The notes below the pieces were generated by a model. That model was not told the DNA's origin. It did not search any database and worked only from the letters and a program-made list of their open reading frames with translations. The position numbers and the translations under genes were made by a program. Shown piece after piece: positions 1 to 6,020 of a DNA stretch of 18,533 nucleotides. Source of the stretch: CBHWET01 sp966112985 (lineage in GTDB: Bacteria > Verrucomicrobiota > Verrucomicrobiia > Limisphaerales > JACDHS01). The stretch spans positions 1-18,533 of the forward strand of contig CBHWET010000049.1 of NCBI GenBank assembly GCA_966112985.1, read 5' to 3'. Numbering within the stretch: position 1 is the stretch's first letter; each line of letters opens with the position of its first letter.

Positions 1-29
1 TACAGGCACAATGAGTTTAGCTGACGATT

Positions 30-761
30 ATGAAACGATTTGCAATTCGACGAGAAACATTGGCGTTCACCTTGATCGAACTATTGGTCGTTATCGCCAT
101 CATCGCAATTCTGGCCGGAATGCTGTTGCCAGCTCTTGGCAAAGCCAAAATGAAAGCGGAGCAAATCAAATGCACCAGCAATCTGAAGCAATACACGCTC
201 GCTTTCGGTTTGTACGCCGGGGACAATAGCGATCGCTATCCAGGCCCTCTTTGGCGTGCGGCCTATTATCATTACGAGAACACCTCCTTCGGATGGCAAT
301 GGAATATTTTGACCTACATGCCGCGGTATCTGGCACTGCCTCCGATCTCCAGCATCACAACGACTGCGCTGGTTGCCGTTTGTCCGACCGTCCTTCGAAT
401 GAGTAAACCTGTCACGCCACTGCCATCTGGAACCCAGTGGGGCGTCACCTATGAATTAGCCTATCGCGTGACGAACAATTTCGCGACTGTCATCACGACA
501 AATGATTATGTCAATGATCCGTTCGGTTACCCTGGCGCCAGCGGTGGTGTTGGTGGCTGGACTGTAGACGCGCAACCGTTGCGCACCACAGATCTCAAAC
601 AACCAGCCGAGAACTACGCTATTACGGATGATGACCAGATAAATACACTAGCTTCGATAACAACCCACTACGGCGACCTTTTGCCAAAAACAAAAGCTCA
701 TGGCTCCGTTCGTAATAAATTATTTTTCGACGGCCACGTTCAATCTCGCAAAGAGAAATAA
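30..761 (+). CDS. Type II secretion-type pseudopilin, H-X9-DG family
   Basis: A 243-residue prepilin-like protein. A short basic leader ends in A-FTLIELLVV, the prepilin peptidase site (cleavage expected between A12 and F13, with the conserved Glu at mature position 5). A hydrophobic helix follows to about residue 36 and runs into LPALGKAK. The C-terminus carries His followed by nine residues and then Asp-Gly (HGSVRNKLFFDG), the H-X9-DG motif of the large pseudopilin-like families of Planctomycetes, Lentisphaerae and Verrucomicrobia. Such proteins are thought to be processed at the inner membrane and assembled into, or exported by, a type II secretion-like machine. The partner and cargo are unknown, and no secretion gene lies in the window. 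The ATG at 30 is used because the leader starts there (MKRFAIRRE); no Shine-Dalgarno is visible. The gene ends just before an intrinsic terminator. Confidence 0.93.
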   Translation: MKRFAIRRETLAFTLIELLVVIAIIAILAGMLLPALGKAKMKAEQIKCTSNLKQYTLAFGLYAGDNSDRYPGPLWRAAYYHYENTSFGWQWNILTYMPRYLALPPISSITTTALVAVCPTVLRMSKPVTPLPSGTQWGVTYELAYRVTNNFATVITTNDYVNDPFGYPGASGGVGGWTVDAQPLRTTDLKQPAENYAITDDDQINTLASITTHYGDLLPKTKAHGSVRNKLFFDGHVQSRKEK

Positions 762-804
762 TAGTAGGCCCCCTCTGCCACGGAGTTCATCTTCCACTTT
801 CGTC

Positions 805-843
805 AGGTCGACAGAAGGTCATCTTCTGTCGACCTTTTCTTTT
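805..843 (+). terminator. Intrinsic terminator after the pseudopilin gene
   Basis: A perfect 13-bp inverted repeat (AGGTCGACAGAAG at 805-817 and its reverse complement at 823-835) encloses a 5-base loop and is followed by TTTCTTTT. It lies 44 bases past the pseudopilin stop, in the right orientation. The stem length and T-run make this a strong call. Confidence 0.93.
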
Positions 844-982
844 GAATAACCCTCAAACGTGATTTGATCCTTAGTCCATCAAGGAATCATGTTTTCACGC
901 CGATGATACATCGTAGCTGCTGCTGAGGACAAAAACGAGCCGTCCTCTGGTCGAGTACGCCACACAATCCGAAGTGACGCAG

Positions 983-1651
983 CTATGGGGAAGCCGAAGC
1001 CTCCGCTGACATTAGAGTAATACCTGGACATTCGTCGTGGCCTGCCACCCGGTAAATGTAGGTATGCCCACTGACGATGTTGGTGTCTGTAAAGGTCGAA
1101 GTGTTGCCGTAGAATTCATCAGCCATGAAACCATTGGTAGCCGGGAAGTAACATCCTCCTGATTCCCGACGAATAATGTTGTAGCCTGTTACGTTGGTGG
1201 TGGTGTTCCAGTTCAGCACGACGGCACCGTTGCTGACCGTGGCAGTAAGTCCAGTAGGTGCTGCAGAATCAGGCAAGCAAATACATAGACCCGCTTCGTC
1301 GGAAAGCCCCGACGAGTTTGTTGCGAAGATGTGATAGCAGTTTAATTCGATGAAGTTTGCAGTATCAGAATCTGCGCCTGTATGGAGATACGAATTCGCC
1401 GTCGCAGGAAGCGTCGCAATGGTAGTGAAAACGCCCGGATTTACATCAGAACCGTGTTCGATGATATAACCGGTCGCGTTTGTGATAGGCGTCCACGTGA
1501 GGAACACCGTAGTAGGTCCTTCATTATTCGTTCCGCAGTGATTCCAGCGAGTCGCCGTGAAATCAGCGACAGGGTCCGGAACCTGCCCCCACACGCAGCA
1601 CGATGTCATAGCCATTATTCCTGCCAATACGTTAACCATTGTCTTTTTCAT
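983..1651 (-). CDS. Exported fibronectin type III-like repeat protein
   Basis: A 222-residue protein starting MKKTMVNVLAGIMAM and continuing to a likely signal peptidase site near residue 22 (CVWG-Q). Two beta-sandwich-like repeats follow, about residues 24-125 and 128-222. Each has the fibronectin-III pattern of a W-containing strand (FLTWTPITNATGYIIE; VVLNWNTTTNVTGYNIIR) and a late Y-x-Y/H strand (CYHIFATNSSG; HTYIYRVAGHD). Eleven or so cysteines are unusual for this fold and suggest disulfides outside the cytoplasm. The ATG at 1651 is preferred over the in-frame ATG at 1705 because it starts exactly at the signal peptide and has AAAGGA five to six bases upstream. The function is unknown; binding or adhesion is a guess from the fold. 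It stands alone, with no enzyme domain. Confidence 0.8.
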   Translation of the reverse strand: MKKTMVNVLAGIMAMTSCCVWGQVPDPVADFTATRWNHCGTNNEGPTTVFLTWTPITNATGYIIEHGSDVNPGVFTTIATLPATANSYLHTGADSDTANFIELNCYHIFATNSSGLSDEAGLCICLPDSAAPTGLTATVSNGAVVLNWNTTTNVTGYNIIRRESGGCYFPATNGFMADEFYGNTSTFTDTNIVSGHTYIYRVAGHDECPGITLMSAEASASP

Positions 1652-1699
1652 AACATTCCTTTTATTCCCTTCCCGCATCTCAGCACGGCAAACCATTTG

Positions 1700-1719
1700 C
1701 CGCACGTCATGACATGCGG
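1700..1719. promoter_or_regulatory. Operator-like palindrome upstream of the FnIII gene
   Basis: CCGCACGTCATGACATGCGG is a 20-bp palindrome with a single mismatched pair, centred 58 bases before the ATG at 1651. On the minus strand a TATACT box (1731-1736, five of six matches to the -10 consensus) lies just upstream, so the palindrome would sit at about +5 to +25, a usual repressor position. No good -35 box is seen. The regulator is unknown. Confidence 0.35.
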
Positions 1720-2120
1720 AAGATGCGTCGAGTATAAGAAGCGAAATGTTTGGCCCTCTAGAAAGAACTGTTATCTAAACGCGACATTTGCAGTGGCATG
1801 CAATTGCCCCTTTAGGAATGTGAAAGAACCTGCTTCTTCTTCGCCGTCTAATCTTTTGCGAAATCAGGAACCACAACGCGCGCTGTCTCGAGCCGTCTTC
1901 TAAACTTGCCGAACAGACCCGAAGCCAGGTCTTTGGCTGTTATAGGACGCGAGGAACTTAGCGGCATTCCGGTGTCGACACCGGCAAATCCGTCGTCGAA
2001 GTCGTGTAGGCTTTCAGGACGGTTTGCTATAGACCTGGCGTAATAGCATCGCTCTCGCTGGCATGACAGAATAAGGAAAAACTCCCATTTTAAGTTTTAA
2101 TCGTACGGACTGCCATCTTA
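1720..2120. other. Long stretch with no convincing gene
   Basis: Between the FnIII gene and the repeat array I see no coding region with recognisable protein character. The one long plus-strand frame here mostly runs antisense to the FnIII gene and has no domain features. The stretch holds the perfect palindrome CCGGTGTCGACACCGG (1969-1984), flanked by a widely spaced 9-base inverted repeat, GCCAGGTCT at 1924-1932 and AGACCTGGC at 2031-2039. Near 2090 begins T- and A-rich sequence resembling half of the repeat unit found downstream. Confidence 0.5.
1969..1984. repeat. Perfect 16-bp palindrome
   Basis: CCGGTGTCGACACCGG is a perfect self-complementary sequence in the gene-poor stretch upstream of the repeat array. 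It could be a dimeric regulator site or an RNA hairpin. It lacks a T-run, so it is not a terminator by itself. Confidence 0.5.
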
Positions 2121-2648
2121 AGACGCCGCGGTGAAGTAAAATCCTGTATTGCGTGCCCGCGCAGGGATGATTTCGACAGTCGGAACAGACATTGCGCCGT
2201 GCGTAGTCGCTATTTTTAGAGCAAGATTCTCCATTGTGCGGCGCGCGGTGGCCGTTTTAAGAGTAAAATTCTGCGGTGCGCGCAGCGCAATGGCGATTTT
2301 GGGACCCAAATTGTCCAGCGCAAGGTTGCGGTGATGGTTTGGGGAGTCAAAACGACCATCGCATGGCGCGCAGTGGACGTTTCGGGAGTAAAACTGTTCA
2401 TTGTGCGCGGCGCAGTGACCATTTTGGGAGTCGAAACGGCCATTGTGACGAAACGGAGACATTTTCGAAGCCAAAACGTTCGTTGCGCCGCGTGCAATGA
2501 CCGTTTTGGGAATCAAGATGGTCGCTGCGAAACTCACAATGGACATTTTTAGAGTAAAAATCACCGCCGCAACGGCGCGCTGGACATTTTGAGAGCAAAA
2601 ATCTGCGTTGGGTAGCGCGCAGTGGCGGTTTTTGCTCCCAAAATTGCC
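2121..2648. repeat. Degenerate 42-bp tandem repeat array
   Basis: I aligned twelve full units by eye, starting at 2148 (43 bp), 2191 (42), 2233 (42), 2275 (42), 2317 (41), 2358 (42), 2400 (42), 2442 (40), 2482 (42), 2524 (42), 2566 (41) and 2607 (42). A truncated unit lies at 2121-2147 and a faint one may follow to about 2690. Each unit has a GC-rich first part close to TTGCGC-GCGCGCAGTGG and an AT-rich second part close to CATTTTGGGAGTAAAAT. In many units the second part is a small inverted repeat (TTTTTAGAGTAAAAA at 2546-2560; TTTTAAGAGTAAAA in the third unit). Copies are diverged but keep phase almost perfectly. Open frames occur here on both strands and give 14-residue peptide repeats (for example NGHCAAHNEQF on the minus strand). 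The 40-, 41- and 43-base units break any single frame, so I do not call a protein. Confidence 0.88.
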
Positions 2649-2778
2649 GCTGAGCTTTCACAGCGCCAAGGTGTTTGCATACTTGGGGCTGCCTTCTTCT
2701 CTGAATTGTTCGCTTTCGGAGAACCCTAATCCGGCAGGGGTAATGTCGGCTCGAGGCGATAGGGCGGAGTGCGACAGA

Positions 2779-2812
2779 GGCACGAGTTTGAATACGCGTG
2801 CCTATTTTTTTT
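2779..2812 (+). terminator. Plus-strand intrinsic terminator after the repeat array
   Basis: GGCACG (2779-2784) and CGTGCC (2797-2802) form a 6-bp stem with a 12-base loop, followed by TATTTTTTTT. The T-run exists only in the plus direction. The nearest recognised gene, the sialidase-like one, is on the minus strand and ends at 2826. This terminator therefore serves a plus-strand transcript that must come from the repeat-array side. Confidence 0.8.
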
Positions 2813-2825
2813 GGCATCCAGAATC

Positions 2826-3989
2826 TTACTTTTTGCGCGTAAAGCGTCCTTCTATGCTCCAGATGCCGAAGACGCCATTGAGGCTGGTCTCAGTAACAGC
2901 GATAATCGTCTGGGCATTCTTCACAAACAATGAGTTCCACAGCTGCGCTTTGTCGCTGGTGTCGGGAAACGGTTTAGTTGGGGACCCGAAGTTCTTTGCA
3001 TGTTCATCGCCGATACAAACAAACATCCGCGCGTTTTCCATCTGGCCGGTTTCGCTCCGCTGAAACGAAAGAATTGTTTCGCCACTGGGCATTTGCCGAA
3101 GATAAGGCGCGCTGGCCGAAACATGTGGTGGAGGAAGTTCACGCAAGGCACTCCAACGATTCGTGCTCTCAGGACGCCGGACACCAGAGTGCCAGTTGTC
3201 TTCCAGCGTGGTAAAAACAATCACCGGTTTAAAGTTGCCGCTTAGCCCATTGTCTTCGATCGAGAAAGCGATGCCTTGTTTGTCTTTCAATATGAGGGGG
3301 ACCGGCATGCCGTCGCGGGCGCCGGGCCGGAAGCTCACCGTTTCGGGAGCACCCCACGTTCGGGCTCCGTCGGTGGAGCGGAGCAACACAATTTCCTGTT
3401 CGTCGGAGTTGCGAAAAGTGCCTTCGTTCGAGAAGAACACTTGCACTTCGCCGGAAGGGAGTTCGATCGCGGCAGGTTCCCAGCAACCGTTGTTAAATTC
3501 TGTTCCTGCGGTGTACAAATTTTGCGGCGGTTGCCAGGTCAGGCCGTTGTCGTCACTGCGGGTCATGCAGATCCGGTATGGACGAGCCGGCGCGTCATTT
3601 GTATCGGCTGAATGGCGACGCGGCCTTTCGTTGTAAAAACAAAGCACAGCGCCGTCGCGCAACTGGAGAAGTTCGGTGTTGGTGAGGCGTCCGTGGGGCC
3701 ACTCCGCGACTTTTACGGGAGCGCGCCACGTCTTACCCTCATCCGAACTATGCCGGATCCAAATTCCACCGGCGTAGTCGTAACCACAAACCAGCTGTCG
3801 ATTCTTCAGTCGAATGATACGGCCGTAATATCCGTTCGATTGAATGAGTGTGAGAGTGGAAGAATCCCATTCAATGCGAGGTGTTGTCGGAGGACTTTTC
3901 GGCGCATCCGTTTCTGCGGCAGCGGAGATTTGCAGGTTACCGAGGCGGAGCAGCAACAAGCATAACAATGATAGGAGCCGCAATTTCAT
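2826..3989 (-). CDS. Exported sialidase-like (BNR/Asp-box) protein
   Basis: A 387-residue protein with a signal peptide (MKLRLLSLLCLLLLRLG, cleavage near AAAE at 23-26) and a six-bladed beta-propeller pattern of the sialidase/BNR superfamily. Three Asp-boxes (S-x-D-x-G-x-T-W) are visible: SSDEGKTW (81-88), RSDDNGLTW (144-152) and RSTDGARTW (204-212). Early arginines in YGRIIRLKNRQL (55-66) and the Glu/Arg-rich blades fit exo-sialidases (GH33) or related GH93-type exo-arabinanases; substrate cannot be decided by eye. It probably acts in the periplasm or outside the cell on polysaccharide or glycoprotein sugars. The ATG at 3989 starts directly at the signal peptide, but no Shine-Dalgarno is seen. 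No transporter or sugar catabolic gene is adjacent, so it appears to stand alone. Confidence 0.85.
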   Translation of the reverse strand: MKLRLLSLLCLLLLRLGNLQISAAAETDAPKSPPTTPRIEWDSSTLTLIQSNGYYGRIIRLKNRQLVCGYDYAGGIWIRHSSDEGKTWRAPVKVAEWPHGRLTNTELLQLRDGAVLCFYNERPRRHSADTNDAPARPYRICMTRSDDNGLTWQPPQNLYTAGTEFNNGCWEPAAIELPSGEVQVFFSNEGTFRNSDEQEIVLLRSTDGARTWGAPETVSFRPGARDGMPVPLILKDKQGIAFSIEDNGLSGNFKPVIVFTTLEDNWHSGVRRPESTNRWSALRELPPPHVSASAPYLRQMPSGETILSFQRSETGQMENARMFVCIGDEHAKNFGSPTKPFPDTSDKAQLWNSLFVKNAQTIIAVTETSLNGVFGIWSIEGRFTRKK

Positions 3990-4234
3990 TCGGCGAAAAT
4001 ACGTGGTGAGTCTCGATAGGCAACTTTAAACCCGGAGACACCGTCGCAAAGATACGGCCCGTCATTTTCAAGAACACTGCTCACGTCGAACGACAATTGA
4101 ACGAAGCCCGCCGACAGCGGTGTGCGAAATCGTCTGACAGAGCTTAAAACCTTTCGCCGACTATTCGCAGGGCAATTCCCATGATTCAATAGGTAGAACC
4201 GAAACTAGAGAAGTTCGGCGATTTGGTTTTAAGT

Positions 4235-5089
4235 ATGAGTTCAATTGCGCTCCCCAACGTTGGAGGTTTCATAACCAGCTTTATGCGTCGCAAACAGGCG
4301 ACGGAAGCCTCCGTGCCGCCCCTGTTGGTCTCTCCGCGCCGTGTACCGTACGGACCGTTTCTCTTTCAAGTGCAGGTGACTCGCGGTGTCGATTACGAAA
4401 TTGAGACGTGCCGTGATTTGAAAACCTGGACATCACTCAGCCAGGGAACAGCTGAAACGGAATTGGTTGAGTATGTCGATTCGGACGCATCAAAGGTCAG
4501 CTATCGCTTTTATCGCGTTCGAACCGGCGCGTTGTATTCGCCTAACATCATAGGTTACGCGTCCGTGCCGTTGCCCCCGGGTTACTCGTTAATTTCCAAC
4601 CCGTTCAAAACACCGAATAACACTGTCGCCGGTTTGTTCCCGGATATGCCGGAGTTTTCGGCTTTTTGTAAGTTCGAAATGAAGCTCTTCAAACTGACGA
4701 ACAACGTCATGAAGAACAAAGCCTGGTCGAATCCGCGCGAGACTTTGTCACCGGGTGAAGGCGCGTTGATCTGCAATCCGACAGATGAATTTAAAGCGGT
4801 TAACTTCTGTGGCGAAGTGATGCAGGGTAATCTGCTTAATCCGGTACCGTCGGGATTTTCGATTCGCAGTTCGCTTGTACCGCAACCAGGAAGGCTTGAC
4901 GGCGATTTACGTTTGCCGTTGGCGGACGGAGACATCATTCACCTCTTCGATCGCGATAAACAGAGCTACGTCGAATATAAATATCCCTCGAAGAGTTGGG
5001 ACATTGATCCACCGATTATCGGCGTGGGTGAAGCGTTCTGGGTTGGCAAAAGTACTCCTGTAAACTGGGTGCAGAGTTCCAACCGTTAA
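4235..5089 (+). CDS. Verrucomicrobial-type hypothetical protein, two beta-rich modules
   Basis: 284 residues. The first module (about 44-95) contains YEIETCRDLKTWTSLS and ends YRFYRV, a pattern I know as a small beta-domain in verrucomicrobial exported proteins (an 'x-D-L-x-x-W' motif ending in RFYR). The second half has the recurring signature PPGYSLISNP, SPGEGALICNP, GEVMQGNLLNP, VPQPGRLDGDL and VGEAFWVGKS, which usually closes large secreted proteins of this phylum. Unusually, no signal peptide precedes them: the N-terminus MSSIALPNVGGFITSFMRRK is only weakly hydrophobic. The protein may be a detached C-terminal piece of a longer secreted protein, or use another route. The ATG at 4235 is preferred to a TTG at 4223; neither has a clear Shine-Dalgarno. 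The biochemical role is unknown. Confidence 0.75.
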   Translation: MSSIALPNVGGFITSFMRRKQATEASVPPLLVSPRRVPYGPFLFQVQVTRGVDYEIETCRDLKTWTSLSQGTAETELVEYVDSDASKVSYRFYRVRTGALYSPNIIGYASVPLPPGYSLISNPFKTPNNTVAGLFPDMPEFSAFCKFEMKLFKLTNNVMKNKAWSNPRETLSPGEGALICNPTDEFKAVNFCGEVMQGNLLNPVPSGFSIRSSLVPQPGRLDGDLRLPLADGDIIHLFDRDKQSYVEYKYPSKSWDIDPPIIGVGEAFWVGKSTPVNWVQSSNR

Positions 5090-5125
5090 CGGCGAAGCAG
5101 GAAACCGCAGAATCGAACCAGCGAA

Positions 5126-5923
5126 TCAGGAACTGGCACTGGTGTAGTGTCGCAGGGCATAGCGCCAGCCAAACTCAGACACGGCAAAACACATCAGGCT
5201 CATCCCCACGAGCAACACCATCTCCATTGGCGACTGCAGATGACGCGTCAATAACTTCGCGGGAACATTCGAGACCAGGAGCATCGGAATCGCGAACGTG
5301 AAAAATGCGCGGAACAATCCACGAAAAGCGGAATCCGGCATGCGCGCAATGTTAAAGAGATTGTAGTAGCCCCAGACGATCCCTTGCGCTCGGACGGTCC
5401 AGAAGCTGGCGCTCGAAAGCAGCAACATCAACGAATAGTGAATCAATATTCCCGCAAGACAGAGCGCCAAAAAGCCGGCGATCTGCGTGGCGTCAGGAGT
5501 AATGTGCAGCTGCTTCAGGGCGTAAATCATGACAGCGATCGCTGAAGAGCCGTTAACGAATCCGCCGAGGTCTACCTGTCGCAGGGAGATGAGGAACCGC
5601 GTGTTGACCGGCAATAACAACATAAAATCCATTTTCCCCGTGCGAATCAGTTCCGAAAGCTGCGTGCAATTCGTCAGGAAAAACGCCTGAAATATCTGTT
5701 GAATGAAATGGCTCGCGCCGATCAGAAGGACCACTTCCCACTTCGTCCAGTCATTGATCCGATCGGTATGCAGATAGATCACGCCGATAAAGCTCAACTG
5801 CAGAGCGAACCACAGGAACTCCACGAATATCCAGAGGATGAAGTTTCCCTTGAAACTCATTTCTCGGATGACGGAGTTCCGCCAAAGCGCGGCGTAGATA
5901 GTTGCGTAGCGACGGGCGTTCAT
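5126..5923 (-). CDS. ABC-2/DUF990-type transporter permease
   Basis: A 265-residue membrane protein with about six hydrophobic segments. IRTGKMDFMLLLPV (93-106) matches the 'I-R-x-G-x-L-D-x-x-L-x-x-P' loop of the ABC-2-like family once called DUF990, and FTFAIPMLLVSNVPAKLL (208-225) matches its conserved C-terminal part. Members are inner-membrane exporter subunits that normally work as a pair with an ATP-binding protein encoded beside them. Neither the ATPase nor the second permease is in this window, so the partner must be encoded elsewhere or be missing. The ATG at 5923 is chosen; the frame continues upstream only to a TTG at 5953, which would add ten residues. The gene is divergent from the phosphodiesterase-like gene at 6021. 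The substrate is unknown. Confidence 0.85.
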   Translation of the reverse strand: MNARRYATIYAALWRNSVIREMSFKGNFILWIFVEFLWFALQLSFIGVIYLHTDRINDWTKWEVVLLIGASHFIQQIFQAFFLTNCTQLSELIRTGKMDFMLLLPVNTRFLISLRQVDLGGFVNGSSAIAVMIYALKQLHITPDATQIAGFLALCLAGILIHYSLMLLLSSASFWTVRAQGIVWGYYNLFNIARMPDSAFRGLFRAFFTFAIPMLLVSNVPAKLLTRHLQSPMEMVLLVGMSLMCFAVSEFGWRYALRHYTSASS

Positions 5924-6020
5924 TCGACGCGCCCACTGTAACGTCAAAATCAAATCGGCGCCACAATCGTTCGCGCACGCTCAGTCGACACGCGAAAATT
6001 TTTGTGTCATTCCTTCTCTC

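Noticed and set aside
865..947. Three small inverted repeats (TGATCCTT/AAGGAATCA, CGATG/CATCG, GAGGAC/GTCCTC)
   Set aside because: Stems are short and the last has its T-run in the loop, not after the stem; this is close to chance expectation and I cannot call a minus-strand terminator for the FnIII gene.
1382..1903. 173-codon plus-strand open frame
   Set aside because: It is largely antisense to the well-supported FnIII-like gene, has Arg/His/Cys-rich composition and shows no domain or ribosome binding site.
2121..2648. CRISPR array
   Set aside because: The units are contiguous and degenerate throughout, with no identical repeats separated by unique spacers, and no cas genes are present.
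2398..2817. Minus-strand frame continuing from the sialidase side into the array
   Set aside because: It spans the terminator stem and its repeated peptide is one of several equivalent frame readings of the 42-bp unit.
2608..3063. 151-codon plus-strand open frame crossing the array end, terminator and sialidase 3' end
   Set aside because: It runs through the intrinsic terminator at 2779-2812 and then antisense to the sialidase-like gene; no protein features.
3986..4189. 67-codon minus-strand frame overlapping the sialidase start by four bases
   Set aside because: The overlap resembles translational coupling, but it begins with TTG, lacks a ribosome binding site and shows no recognisable domain; the signal peptide of the next gene argues for independent initiation.
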